From Pseudomonas benzenivorans (GTDB taxonomy: Bacteria > Pseudomonadota > Gammaproteobacteria > Pseudomonadales > Pseudomonadaceae), in assembly GCF_024397895.1 (NCBI RefSeq), contig NZ_CP073346.1:620001-684000 (forward strand): a stretch of 64,000 nt of DNA, given 5' to 3'. Positions within the stretch are counted from its first letter, which is position 1. Every line of letters starts with the position of its first letter. Below the pieces are notes generated by a model. The model saw nothing but the letters and a program-made list of their open reading frames with translations, searched no databases and was not told the DNA's origin. This document shows, piece by piece, positions 14,533-23,230 of the stretch. The translations under genes were made by a program, and so were the position numbers.

Positions 14533-15267
14533 TCAGTTCCAGTAGTCGCCAGGCGGTGCCGGCAGATCGCCCAGCAGCTCGCGCAGGCCGGTGCCCCACT
14601 GCCGGCGAATGGTCTCGAAATAACTGTCGCTCTCCTCCACGCGAAAGCCGCTCGGCAGCATCAGGCTGTCGGCTCTGTAAACCAGCACGTCGAGCGGCAT
14701 GCCGACCGAGAGGTTGCTGCGGATGGTCGAGTCGAAGGAAATTAGCGCGCAGCGCAAAGCCTGCTCCAGTTGGGTCTGGTAGGTGAGGGAGCGATCGATG
14801 ATGGGTTTGCCGTATTTGCTTTCACCGATCTGGAAGTACGGCGTGTCCTCGGTGGAGGCGATGAAGTTGCCCTGGGGATAGATGTTGTAGAGTTCGGGCG
14901 GTGCGCCCTGGATCTGCCCCCCAATCAGGAACGAACAACTCAGGTCGACGCCCTGGGTCAGATCGCTCTTGCCCTCGCGCGCCAGCGTTTCACGCAGCGT
15001 CTCGCCCAACAGCAGGGCGGCGGCGAACAGGCTGGCCACGTTGTGCAGATGAGGACCTTCGCCGTTCAGGCGTTGACGCAGCAGGCTGATTACCGACTGC
15101 GACGTGGCCAGGTTGCCGGCGCTTTGCAGCACCAACAACCGCTCGCCGGGTACGCCGAACACATGCAGTTTGCGAAAGGTCGCGATGTGATCGACCCCGG
15201 CGTTGGTGCGTGAGTCGGAAACAAAGACCAGGCCTTCGGCCAGGCTCATCGCTACGCAGTAGGTCAC
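14533..15267 (-). CDS. Anbu, proteasome-like Ntn-hydrolase
   Basis: A 244-residue protein of the Anbu family (ancestral beta subunit), related to HslV and proteasome beta subunits. Thr2 becomes the N-terminal nucleophile after Met removal (MTYCVAMSL). D18 (VSDSRTN) and K33 (FRKLHV) complete the site, and the LLVLQSAGN stretch is typical. Anbu assembles into open helical rings, and robust protease activity has been hard to show. It is the last gene of the conserved cluster ATP-grasp, alpha-E, transglutaminase, Anbu, 54 bases behind the transglutaminase gene. This context suggests processing of a small peptide or amide product made by the ATP-grasp partner. Confidence 0.92.
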   Translation of the reverse strand: MTYCVAMSLAEGLVFVSDSRTNAGVDHIATFRKLHVFGVPGERLLVLQSAGNLATSQSVISLLRQRLNGEGPHLHNVASLFAAALLLGETLRETLAREGKSDLTQGVDLSCSFLIGGQIQGAPPELYNIYPQGNFIASTEDTPYFQIGESKYGKPIIDRSLTYQTQLEQALRCALISFDSTIRSNLSVGMPLDVLVYRADSLMLPSGFRVEESDSYFETIRRQWGTGLRELLGDLPAPPGDYWN

Positions 15268-15321
15268 GCTAACCCCCCTCAGCAGTACCGGCCAGGCGGG
15301 CCCAGGCCCGACGGCGCCGCA

Positions 15322-16119
15322 CTACTGCGCCTGAGCGCGCAGCAGCGGCAACGCATTCAGCTTCGCGCGCATCTGCTGGCCGCCCCCACCGCGGCGAACA
15401 CCGCGCACCGGGCAGGCATCCAGATAATCCAGGCCGACGGCCAGCTTGATATGCCGCTCGGGTATGCTCAGGCAATTGGTCACGTCGAAGCTGTACCAGG
15501 CGCCATCCAACCAGGCTTCGGCCCAGGCATGGCTGGCCATGTGCTCGTCTTCGCCGGTGTACAGATAACCCGACACATAGCGCGCCGGGATTCCCAGGCT
15601 ACGCACGCAGGCGAGGAAGGCATGGGCCTGATCCTGGCACACCCCCTGTCGCCCGGCAAAGGCTTGCGCGGCGCTGGTTTCGGTCTCGGTGCTGCCTGGC
15701 AGGTAGCTGATATGGGCGTTCAGCGCATGCATCAGGTCTATCAGCGCCGCGCGGTCGCGGCGCTGCTGGCACTGCTGCAGGGCGAACTCGCGCAACGCTT
15801 CGTCCGCCGCGGTCAGGTGGGTGAAGCGCAGAAACGGCAGGGCCGACTGGTCCTCGTGCTCGGACTCGCGCTGCTCGTCGATGTCGACCTGACCGCGGGC
15901 GCCGATCACCACGGTGTCGTGGGGTTCGTCCAGGGTCAGCACATGGAGGATATTGCCATAGGGGTCCAACTGCGCGCGGGCGGGATGGGGCAGCTTGAGC
16001 TGCCAGTTCAATACATGCTGGCGCTCGCTGTCATGGGGCGTCACGCGCAGATACTGAATGCTGGCGCGAACCTGATCTTCGTAGTGGTACGTGGTGTCAT
16101 GACTAATGGACAGTCTCAT
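15322..16119 (-). CDS. Transglutaminase-like cysteine protein of the Anbu cluster
   Basis: A 265-residue cytoplasmic protein with an N-terminal beta domain (MRLSISHDTTYHYEDQVRAS) and a transglutaminase-like papain-fold core. The triad is C161 (RQGVCQDQAHAF), H197 (SHAWAEAW) and D212 (FDVTN). Members are thought to hydrolyse or exchange amide bonds; no substrate is established. Its ATG overlaps the stop of the alpha-E gene by 4 bases (ATGA), implying translational coupling. It is followed by Anbu. Confidence 0.9.
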   Translation of the reverse strand: MRLSISHDTTYHYEDQVRASIQYLRVTPHDSERQHVLNWQLKLPHPARAQLDPYGNILHVLTLDEPHDTVVIGARGQVDIDEQRESEHEDQSALPFLRFTHLTAADEALREFALQQCQQRRDRAALIDLMHALNAHISYLPGSTETETSAAQAFAGRQGVCQDQAHAFLACVRSLGIPARYVSGYLYTGEDEHMASHAWAEAWLDGAWYSFDVTNCLSIPERHIKLAVGLDYLDACPVRGVRRGGGGQQMRAKLNALPLLRAQAQ

Positions 16120-17066
16120 GCGACCTCCAGGTATGACGTCTGTATGGCTTGGCCCAGCAGGCGGACCTGCTGGATGAAGTCGGTGAGCCAGGCGTGCAGC
16201 CCCTCATCGAGTATTTCGTTGATGCCGGTATAGCGCAGGCGCGCTTCCAGCTCCGCGGCCAGGCGCTGGGCCGGCCGCCCGTTTTCGCCCGGCAAATTGG
16301 CGAGCATCAGGTTGAGCTCGTCCATGCACGCCCGCAGGGAACGGGGTACTTCGGGCCGCAACAGCAGCAGTTCGGACACCTTGCGTGATCCGGGTGAGCC
16401 ACGGTAGATCTCGGCGAAGGCCTCGAACGACGACAGGGCCCGCAGCAAGGCGGTCCACTGGTAGTAACTGCGCGCCGGCCGACCATCAATCTCGTCGATG
16501 TCCTCGCCGAGCAACTCATAACGGGCATCGAGCAACCGCAGGGTATTGTCGGCCCGTTCGATGAAGATGCCCAGACGGATGAAGCGATAGGAGTCGCCAC
16601 GCATGATGGTGCCGAAGGTGGCGCCGCGGAACAGATGGGAACGCTCCTTGACCCACTCACAGAAACGGCTGATGCCGAAGCGCCCCAGCCCCTGCTCGGA
16701 GATCCCGCGAATCTCCAGCCAGGTGGCATTGATGTTCTCCCACATGTCCCCGGTGATGCGCCCACGCACGGCATGGGCATTGGTTCGTGCGGCCTGTAGG
16801 CAGCAGTAGATGCTTGCAGGGTTGTCCGCATCCAGGGCGAAGAAGTTGAGCATGCGCTCGGCATGCATCTGCCCATGCCGCTCCAGGTACTCATCCAGAG
16901 TGCCGGTAATCAGCAGTGGCATGGCCAGTTCATCCAGGCCATCGCCGCTGCCGTCCTGGGGCATCAGCGACAGCGAATAGCTGACGTCGAGCATCCGCGC
17001 CAGGTTCTCGGCGCGCTCCAGGTAGCGCGACATCCAGTACAGGTCCGAGGCAGTTCTCGAAAGCAT
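16116..17066 (-). CDS. Alpha-E domain protein
   Basis: A 316-residue all-helical protein of the 'alpha-E' family (starts MLSRTASDLYWMSRYLERAEN, a very conserved opening). No catalytic residues are known. In this cluster it is always next to the circularly permuted ATP-grasp protein, sometimes fused to it, so it is probably a structural or substrate-binding partner. Its start is 2 bases past the stop of the ATP-grasp gene and its end overlaps the transglutaminase start, so the cluster is one transcript. Confidence 0.9.
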   Translation of the reverse strand: MLSRTASDLYWMSRYLERAENLARMLDVSYSLSLMPQDGSGDGLDELAMPLLITGTLDEYLERHGQMHAERMLNFFALDADNPASIYCCLQAARTNAHAVRGRITGDMWENINATWLEIRGISEQGLGRFGISRFCEWVKERSHLFRGATFGTIMRGDSYRFIRLGIFIERADNTLRLLDARYELLGEDIDEIDGRPARSYYQWTALLRALSSFEAFAEIYRGSPGSRKVSELLLLRPEVPRSLRACMDELNLMLANLPGENGRPAQRLAAELEARLRYTGINEILDEGLHAWLTDFIQQVRLLGQAIQTSYLEVA

Positions 17067-17068
17067 GA

Positions 17069-18478
17069 TCAGTCCTCCACCACCCAGGTGTCCTTGGTAC
17101 CGCCGCCCTGCGACGAGTTGACCACCAGCGAGCCTTCACGCAATGCCACACGGGTCAGGCCGCCGGGCACCAGGCGGGTTTCGCGACCGGACAGGACGAA
17201 CGGACGCAGGTCGATGTGCCGCGGCGCGATACCGTTCTCGACAAAGGTCGGGCAGGTCGACAGCGACAGGGTTGGCTGGGCGATATAGGCCTCCGGCCTG
17301 GCAATCAGCCGCGTGCGAAACTCCTCGATTTCCGCCTTGCTCGCCGCCGGTCCCACCAGCATGCCGTAGCCGCCGGAACCCTGGGTTTCCTTGACCACCA
17401 GCTCCGGCAGGTGGGCCAGCACATGGGACAGTTCCTCGGGCTTGCGGCACTGCCAGGTCGGCACGTTCTTGAGGATCGCCTCCTCGTCCAGGTAGAAACG
17501 GATCATCTCGTCGACATAGGGGTAGATCGACTTGTCGTCCGCCACCCCGGTACCGATGGCATTGGCCAGTACCACATTGCCGGAGCGATAGGTCGACAGC
17601 AGCCCCGGCACGCCGAGCATGGAGTCGGGATTGAAGGCCAGCGGGTCGAGGAAGGCGTCGTCGATCCGCCGATAGACCACGTCCACCTGCCTGGTCCCTG
17701 AAGTGGTGCGCATAAACAGCTTGTCGTCACGCACCAGCAGGTCGGCCCCCTCGACCAGTTCCACCCCCATCTCGCGGGCCAGGAACGCGTGTTCGAAATA
17801 GGCACTATTGAATCGCCCCGGGGTCAGCACCACCACAGTCGGGTTGTCCAGGGCACTGGAGCTCTTGAGGGTCTCGAGCAGCAGACTGGGGTAGTGGTTG
17901 ATCGGGGCGACCCGCTGTGCGGCGAACAGCTCGGGGAACAGGCGCATCATCATCTTGCGGTCTTCGAGCATGTAGCTGACACCGCTCGGTGTGCGCAGGT
18001 TGTCCTCCAACACGTAATAGGTGCCGTCACCGTCGCGTACCAGATCGACGCCGGCGATGTGTGCATAGAGATCGCGGTGCAGGTCGAGGCCCTGCATCGC
18101 CATCTGATAGCCCTCGTTGGCCAACACCTGCTCGGCGGGAATGATCCCGGCCTTGAGGATGCGCTGATCATGGTAGATATCGGCGAGAAACATGTTCAGT
18201 GCCTGCACCCGCTGGATGCAGCCACGCTCAACCATCTGCCACTCGCTCGCCGGAATGCTGCGCGGAATGATGTCGAAGGGAATCAGGCGCTCGGTGCCCT
18301 GGTCATCGCCATAGAGGGTGAAGGTAATCCCGGCCCGGTGGAACAGCAGGTCGGCCTCGCGCCGCCGTTGCGCCAGCGAATCCTTCGGTGTTTCCGCCAG
18401 CCAACGGGTGAACTCGCGATAGTGCTCACGACACTCGCCGTTCGCCAGGTACATCTCGTCATAGAAGGTGCGCGCCAT
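17069..18478 (-). CDS. Circularly permuted type 2 ATP-grasp protein
   Basis: A 469-residue enzyme of the ATP-grasp superfamily with swapped halves. ATP-grasp enzymes activate carboxylates as acyl-phosphates and join them to amines, so it is probably the peptide- or amide-forming member of the Anbu cluster. Visible signatures are YYVLEDNLRTPSGVSYM (metal/ATP-binding), VVVLTPGRFNSAYFEH, VVKETQGSGGYGM (glycine-rich loop) and a C-terminal VNSSQGGGTKDTWV tail. ATG 18478 (MARTFYDEMY) is preceded by AAGGAG; the open frame reaches 17 codons further up without a ribosome site. It is the first gene of the four-gene operon. Confidence 0.92.
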   Translation of the reverse strand: MARTFYDEMYLANGECREHYREFTRWLAETPKDSLAQRRREADLLFHRAGITFTLYGDDQGTERLIPFDIIPRSIPASEWQMVERGCIQRVQALNMFLADIYHDQRILKAGIIPAEQVLANEGYQMAMQGLDLHRDLYAHIAGVDLVRDGDGTYYVLEDNLRTPSGVSYMLEDRKMMMRLFPELFAAQRVAPINHYPSLLLETLKSSSALDNPTVVVLTPGRFNSAYFEHAFLAREMGVELVEGADLLVRDDKLFMRTTSGTRQVDVVYRRIDDAFLDPLAFNPDSMLGVPGLLSTYRSGNVVLANAIGTGVADDKSIYPYVDEMIRFYLDEEAILKNVPTWQCRKPEELSHVLAHLPELVVKETQGSGGYGMLVGPAASKAEIEEFRTRLIARPEAYIAQPTLSLSTCPTFVENGIAPRHIDLRPFVLSGRETRLVPGGLTRVALREGSLVVNSSQGGGTKDTWVVED

Positions 18479-18734
18479 GCCGTACTCCTTGCCCCCGGAT
18501 GCACTAGAGCGTTGCAAAGCCCGAGCCACCAGGCTTATCCCTGTGAATTCAATCTGTTACGCAGCTGAAAGGAGTAACCCGCACCCCTAAGGCACAGCAC
18601 GGTGATTTCTGCCCCCATACGCGCCCCACCAAGAGGCATCGGATAGCGCAATCGCCGCTCACTACCCCTCAGTATAGGCACTGCCCTCTAAAGCGCCGGG
18701 CAGCCCGGAAAACATCCGAGTCGAGCGACGCGAA

Positions 18735-19184
18735 TCACGCAAACGCGAGGTTCAGCCAGTGCCGGTAGAAACCCTGAGCCACCTGGTTGCGGGCCGCGAC
18801 CCTGGCGGGCAGCCGATCGAGCATCTCGGCCGTGCTCTGCCAACTGGGCTGCCAGCCGCTTTCCGTATAGGGCATGCGCCGGACCTCGGCGCCCAGCGCC
18901 CTGGCCAGCAGCTGAGCGCCCAGGCACCGGTCGATCAGGGGGATGTCACGGCGTATGAAGTGCTGCAGCGCGGCGACTTCCGTGGCCGGCCAGGGCAGTG
19001 CGTCATTGACGCTCATGGGCCCACCCATGATGGCCACGACGCGGGGCCGCTCCAGGTCATGGCCATCCAGTTCGCCAAGTTCGACGCGCAGCACGCTGAA
19101 GTCGCGCTGCGCCTCATCGAGTACCTGGGCCAGATAGCCCGGCGGGCAGTAGTCGATGTGGGTAAGAATCAGAATATCGCTCAT
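18735..19184 (-). pseudogene. Class I glutamine amidotransferase with internal in-frame deletion
   Basis: A 149-residue frame. The first 112 residues are the N-terminal half of a class I glutaminase: MSDILILTHIDYCPPG, AIMGGPMSVND, and nucleophile C87 in DRCLGAQLLARALGAE. After GWQP the sequence jumps directly to QSTAEMLDRLPARVA..VAQGFYRHWL, which matches the C-terminal tail of the same family. About 85-90 residues with the catalytic His-x-Glu are missing, so it cannot hydrolyse glutamine. A TGGCAG direct repeat sits at the junction. ATG 19184 follows GGAGG; the open frame extends 26 codons upstream. It lies upstream of the Anbu cluster on the same strand. Confidence 0.75.
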
Positions 19185-19293
19185 CACAGCCTCCGCCGCC
19201 CTGAGTGGGACATTGGGCAGGCTCGAGTCGAGCCGTCGGCGGCCCGCGCCCTCATCGGTCAATGACCGATGAGGGCCTGCCTCCGGGCACCCA

Positions 19294-19635
19294 CTAAGGT
19301 CGCGAGGCCTTCACCTCCTGCGTGACGCCCCAGCCATCCAGGGTGCCGCCAAGCGGTATCACCACCGACTCCAGGTCATGCTCGAAGTCGCCGATACCGG
19401 CGTGGGTCGCATACATCACTTTGCTCACCTGCAGGTGCCAGGCGCCGTCATCGCGCTCGGTCACCAGGGCATGCAAGGATTCACCACGAAAATTTCTGGT
19501 CGCCATGCGGGCCCGTTCCTCATCGGGGAAAATGGCGTAGAACTCGATTGGATGGAAGCTGGCAAAGTCGAAGCCGCCCTCCTTCATCCGCCGTAATACT
19601 CCGCTGCTGACATCATCGTACAAGGCTGTGCTCAT
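19294..19635 (-). CDS. RraB-family protein (ribonuclease E inhibitor-like)
   Basis: A 113-residue acidic protein of the 'regulator of ribonuclease activity B' fold. Recognisable parts are FHPIEFYAIFPDEERA, the central HLQVSKVMYATHAGI, and the DFEHDLESVVIPLGGTLDGWGV end. E. coli RraB binds RNase E and alters which mRNAs it cuts; whether this one does so is not shown. The start follows GAGGAGAT with good spacing. It is separated by 110 bases from the broken amidotransferase gene. Confidence 0.8.
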   Translation of the reverse strand: MSTALYDDVSSGVLRRMKEGGFDFASFHPIEFYAIFPDEERARMATRNFRGESLHALVTERDDGAWHLQVSKVMYATHAGIGDFEHDLESVVIPLGGTLDGWGVTQEVKASRP

Positions 19636-19938
19636 GAAGTGATCTCCTCAGGCGATGGATGGATTAACCGCTTTCCCATTGCAACCGTCATTACTGCGGC
19701 GGTGTCGCGACACCGGAAAGTGCCGTCCCGAGAATCAAGCAAGTGCTGCTTGATGTGTCATAAGCCAGACCTGAAGCCAGGGCTGGTCGACGTAGAGCCA
19801 TTCAGATCGAATGATTCAGAGCCGTCTATTGCAGGGTAGCGCGCGCCGGACAAGTTTGCTGCGCCAAGCCATCACTAAACGTTTCGCCGGCGACCGGCGG
19901 CGCGACTCAGATCGCCGGCCGCGAAATGTCCAGCGACG
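19636..19938. other. Intergenic stretch, nothing recognised
   Basis: About 300 bases between two minus-strand genes. It includes the upstream region of the RraB-like gene. No RNA gene, strong hairpin or protein-like frame was found. Confidence 0.5.
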
Positions 19939-20700
19939 CTACTCGCGACTGAGCCGGCTCATGATCAGCCGGTTGATCCAGGTCGGCGCGAGCTGCGCCG
20001 CCCAGTACAGCAGCTTGAACCGCAGACTGACCGGACGGTGCAGCGCCGCGCCCTGGGCCTGTTGCCAGACGGCCTCGGCGATATCCCTAGCCTGCAGCCT
20101 GACGCCCAGGCGGCGCTTGATCGGCGCCTCGAAGTGCTGGCTGGCGAGCATGGGCGTGGCGACGAAGGGCGGCATCAGGTCGCCGACCCGGATGCCGTGG
20201 GCGCCCCATTCCAGTTCCAGCGCCTCGGTCAAACCGCGCACGGCGAACTTGGATGCCGAGTAACTGGCCAGGTAAGGCACACCATAGACCGCGGACGCCG
20301 AGCCCATATTGATCACCTGGGCGTTACTCGTGGCCTTGAGGTAGGGAAAGGCCGCATGGCTCATATTGAGCACGCCGAGCACATTGACCTGGACCACGCG
20401 CACCTGCTCGGCGAGCGCCACTTCCCCGAAATGGCCGGAGCACATGCGCCCGGCACAGTTGAACAGCAGACGCAGCTGACCGCCGTGCAGTGCGCAGAAG
20501 TCCGCCAGCGCGACCTGTACCGCGTCCGGATCGGCCACATCGAGTTCGGCATGCCAGACGCCGCCGAGTTCACTCGCCAAGTCGGCCAGGTCATGGTGGT
20601 TGATATCGAGCAGTCCTACCGTCCAGCCGCGGGAATGGAACAGCCGGGCCGTTGCCGCGCCAATGCCCGAGGCGGCGCCGGTGATCAGAATATTGTCCAC
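19939..20700 (-). CDS. Short-chain dehydrogenase/reductase
   Basis: A 253-residue NAD(P)-dependent oxidoreductase. The cofactor motif TGAASGIGAA is at residues 7-16, NCAG at 81-84, Ser134/136, Y147 and K151 (SYSASK) form the active site, and the acidic D32 (LLDIN) after beta-2 hints at NAD(H). The C-terminus (RFKLLYWAAQLAPTWINRLIMSRL) is hydrophobic/basic and may associate with membranes, as in SDRs acting on lipids. GTG 20700 is used as start because GAGGTGG precedes it and the Rossmann strand starts immediately after; upstream codons look non-coding. Substrate unknown. Confidence 0.85.
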   Translation of the reverse strand: MDNILITGAASGIGAATARLFHSRGWTVGLLDINHHDLADLASELGGVWHAELDVADPDAVQVALADFCALHGGQLRLLFNCAGRMCSGHFGEVALAEQVRVVQVNVLGVLNMSHAAFPYLKATSNAQVINMGSASAVYGVPYLASYSASKFAVRGLTEALELEWGAHGIRVGDLMPPFVATPMLASQHFEAPIKRRLGVRLQARDIAEAVWQQAQGAALHRPVSLRFKLLYWAAQLAPTWINRLIMSRLSRE

Positions 20701-21125
20701 TGAGCCACCTCGCTGGCTATGGAGGATCACACCCGGCCCCGCTACGACCTGCGCCCGCAACTCGACCGCGATGGTGATCTTTATGAGCCTGTGCCAGGCT
20801 CGACGGACTGCCGGGCATGGGCCAACCCTATAGCTGTAGGTATAGCCCGGACAGCTGCGGCAGCTTGACCTTGGCGTGTCAGGACTTCCCATCGTCGGCC
20901 CGGCGCCCAGCCTGAGGACGCGCCGGAGCAGCGACTGCTGGAGTCCGCCGTCCTGCCGAGGTAAGGACCGATCGCGCAGTGCACAGGGGCCGATGGGCTA
21001 CGCTTTCAGGTGCTGCCAGACGCTCGCGCCAGCCTTTGACAGCGTGGTCACCGTCTCACCGTTGAGACCTGAACAGGCGAACAGTCCAGGCACCACCCGC
21101 AGCCCATTCCTACAGGCAATTGATC
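20701..21125. other. Intergenic stretch between divergent genes
   Basis: About 425 bases separating the SDR gene (minus) from the coiled-coil gene (plus). It should hold both promoters, but no clear -35/-10 pair could be picked out; a TTGACA occurs at about 21036 without a matching -10. No gene seen. Confidence 0.5.
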
Positions 21126-21413
21126 ATGAGCAAGAAAGAGGCCTACGAAAAGAAGCTGCAAGCCCAGCTCGACGAACTCAGCGCCGACATCGACAAGCTC
21201 AAAGCCAGAGCCGCCCAGGCCGAGGCCGACAGCCAACTCGAGTATCAGAAACAACTCGAAGACCTGCGTGAAAAGCGGGCCGCCGCGCAGGACAAACTCG
21301 AGAACATAAAAGGATCCAGCGAGGAGGCCTGGGAAGATATCAAAGCGGGCGCCGACGGCGCGCTCGAGTCCTTGAGCGCGGCCTTGAAGTCGGCGAGCGC
21401 CCGCTTCAAATAG
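21126..21413 (+). CDS. Cytoplasmic coiled-coil protein, sll1863-type stress family
   Basis: A 95-residue, highly charged, Ala/Glu/Lys-rich protein. A continuous heptad-like helix (residues 3-65: KEAYEKKLQAQLDEL..KLKARAAQAEAD..) is followed by SSEEAWEDIKAGADGALESL and a basic end SARFK. It matches small proteins annotated as sll1863-family stress proteins, of unknown mechanism. ATG 21126 is preferred to the in-frame TTG six bases earlier; an AGGCA element lies about 8 bases upstream. The next gene is a periplasmic relative with the same SS-x-x-AWE block, probably co-transcribed. Confidence 0.75.
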   Translation: MSKKEAYEKKLQAQLDELSADIDKLKARAAQAEADSQLEYQKQLEDLREKRAAAQDKLENIKGSSEEAWEDIKAGADGALESLSAALKSASARFK

Positions 21414-21492
21414 CGCACATCACCCCGCGAAGGTTGCCGTGCCCGAACCTGGCAATCCGGAGTCGCCGTGAATCAACCGGAGGTAGACGAAG

Positions 21493-21966
21493 ATGACCGC
21501 CAACAACGCCTTGCGCTCAGCACTGCTGATGGCTGCCCTTGCCCTGTTCGGTGTTTCGCCCGCCAGCTTCGCGGAGGACGCCGCGAACCAGGCCAGCATG
21601 GAACAGGTGAAGCAGGAAACCCAGGACCTGATGCAGGCGATCAAAGGCTACAGCGTCGAGCAGCGCGACCAGGCCATCCAGGAAACCAAGGCGGCGCTGG
21701 ACAAGGTGGACAATCGCATGGCGGCGCTTGAGAGCCGCATCGACAAGAACTGGGAGCAGATGAATCAGGCTGCCAGGGACGAGGCACGCAGCAGCCTGCA
21801 GGCCATCAGAAAGCAACGCATGGTGCTCGCCGAAAAATATGGCAGTTTGCAGAGCAGCTCGGCCGATGCCTGGGAGGAGATGAAGACTGGCTTCTCGGAC
21901 GCCTACTCCTCCCTGCACGACGCCTGGGAGAAAGCCGCGAAGGACTTCGATAGCCAGAAAAAATAG
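21493..21966 (+). CDS. Exported coiled-coil protein, paralogue of the preceding gene
   Basis: A 157-residue protein with a signal peptide (residues 1-27, cleavage near SFA-ED) and a mostly helical Gln/Glu/Lys-rich body. Its tail SSSADAWEEMKTGFSDAYSSLHDAWEKAAKDF is the same module as in the cytoplasmic neighbour (SSEEAWEDIKAGADGAL). It starts 79 bases behind that gene; a GGAGG site precedes ATG 21493. The two look like compartment-specific versions of one protein, acting in cytoplasm and periplasm. Function unknown. Confidence 0.75.
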   Translation: MTANNALRSALLMAALALFGVSPASFAEDAANQASMEQVKQETQDLMQAIKGYSVEQRDQAIQETKAALDKVDNRMAALESRIDKNWEQMNQAARDEARSSLQAIRKQRMVLAEKYGSLQSSSADAWEEMKTGFSDAYSSLHDAWEKAAKDFDSQKK

Positions 21967-22053
21967 AGATCCGCGCAACAGCTCTTTTGCAAGGGAGCGG
22001 CCATCAGGGGCTGTTGCGACACCCGGATTCCGGCGTTTCTTGAGCTACGAGAC

Positions 22054-22458
22054 TTACAAGCCGACATAGTTGCCCGCGGTAAAGTCGGAGTAGCGGATGA
22101 TCGCCTTCAGCTCGCCATTGGTCGTGCGCCGGTACTTGTAAAGCCGATCTCCGGCCCATCCCACGAAACGGCAGGATGTCCTCTCGAACACCAGACAGAT
22201 CTGGCCATCGGGTTTGACATGCCAGCGCCCTTTGCGCACCTCCCAGAAGCGCTCCTGAAGCACGCTGCCGTCCGGATCGTAGTAGGTGTAGGTATTGAGC
22301 TTGCGGCTGCGGTTGTAGGAACGCACGGTATTGCCGGAAAAGGCGGCCGTCACCTGCTGGGCGCTGAGCAGCTTCGGCGCGTCAATGGTCGGGCCTGTCA
22401 GGGTCGCGCAGCCGGCAACCAGGATCGCGCCGCACGAAGTCATCAGTAATCGTTTCAT
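22054..22458 (-). CDS. Putative lipoprotein, last gene of a five-gene operon
   Basis: A 134-residue protein with a lipobox: basic MKRLLM, hydrophobic stretch, then VAGC with lipidation Cys17. The mature part has a central aromatic/basic domain (YTYYDPDGSVLQERFWEVRKGRWHV, then QICLVFERTSCRFVGW) similar to DUF995-like lipoproteins, with two Cys that could form a disulfide. Asp is not at position +2, so outer-membrane sorting is expected. It starts 4 bases after the hydrolase stop, so it belongs to the operon with the ABC exporter. Confidence 0.75.
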   Translation of the reverse strand: MKRLLMTSCGAILVAGCATLTGPTIDAPKLLSAQQVTAAFSGNTVRSYNRSRKLNTYTYYDPDGSVLQERFWEVRKGRWHVKPDGQICLVFERTSCRFVGWAGDRLYKYRRTTNGELKAIIRYSDFTAGNYVGL

Positions 22459-22462
22459 GTCC

Positions 22463-23230
22463 TCAGATTCCTTCTGTTCGCGTCAGGAAATAATTGATGC
22501 TGCTCAGCATCTGGGTGTGTTCGGCGCACAGGGCGAAGTCATGCTCGCCCCCTTCCAGCTCGCAGAGCTCAAGGTTTGTGTGACCCAACCCACGCCAGCG
22601 CTTGACCCATTTGTGGGCCCGGGCCAGACGATGCCGACCCTGCTGTTTGTCGATGCGCTCGCCCTTGCGCAGGCTGGCATCGCGCAGCGTGTCGCGATCC
22701 CCCACGAGCACCAGCGTGGGAATCCGCACCAGCGTCTCGATGGACGCAGGCCCCGGCAGTACGGCCGGCCAGCCGGCCAGTCCGCGCGGATACCTCACCG
22801 AGTGATCGGGAAAGGTGTACCAGCCTGCCCCGGCCAGTGCCAGGCTGCGCACGGCGCCTGGATAGCAGAGCGCGTAGCGGTGGCTGAACTGCGCGCCGCC
22901 TGAATAGCCAAACATATCGAGCGTCCAGCGCGGCACCTTCAGGTCACTGCCCAGGCTCAAGAGCATGCGGTTGAGGGCCAAATCGGCGCGGGTCATGCCG
23001 ATGCCACTGTCGAGGCGCTGATAGCCGGGAAAACGCTCATGGGTGAACTCCGGCGCCAGCAGGCGAACCCCCAGCTCATCAGCGGTCGCGCTGAAGGCCT
23101 CCTGCTGCTGCCGGGCGTTGCGCGAGATGCCGTGGACGCAGATCAACAGCCGATTAGGCTCCGTAACTGTGGGCGGCTCATAGAGCCATGCCGACAGTTC
23201 ACGGGTGCTATAGATCTCAGCTTTTCTCAT
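22463..23230 (-). CDS. Alpha/beta hydrolase of the degenerate-ABC operon
   Basis: A 255-residue serine hydrolase. The oxyanion strand CVHGISRNAR (31-40) resembles that of PHB-depolymerase/esterase-type hydrolases. The nucleophile is S110 in GYSGGAQ, the acid is D178 or D180 (VLVGDRD) and the base is H230 (GGEHDF). No signal peptide is seen, so it is cytoplasmic. ATG 23230 follows GGAGGAG and overlaps the stop of the ABC exporter gene by 4 bases (ATGA), indicating translational coupling. Its substrate may be what the exporter handles, but nothing in sequence identifies it. Confidence 0.85.
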   Translation of the reverse strand: MRKAEIYSTRELSAWLYEPPTVTEPNRLLICVHGISRNARQQQEAFSATADELGVRLLAPEFTHERFPGYQRLDSGIGMTRADLALNRMLLSLGSDLKVPRWTLDMFGYSGGAQFSHRYALCYPGAVRSLALAGAGWYTFPDHSVRYPRGLAGWPAVLPGPASIETLVRIPTLVLVGDRDTLRDASLRKGERIDKQQGRHRLARAHKWVKRWRGLGHTNLELCELEGGEHDFALCAEHTQMLSSINYFLTRTEGI

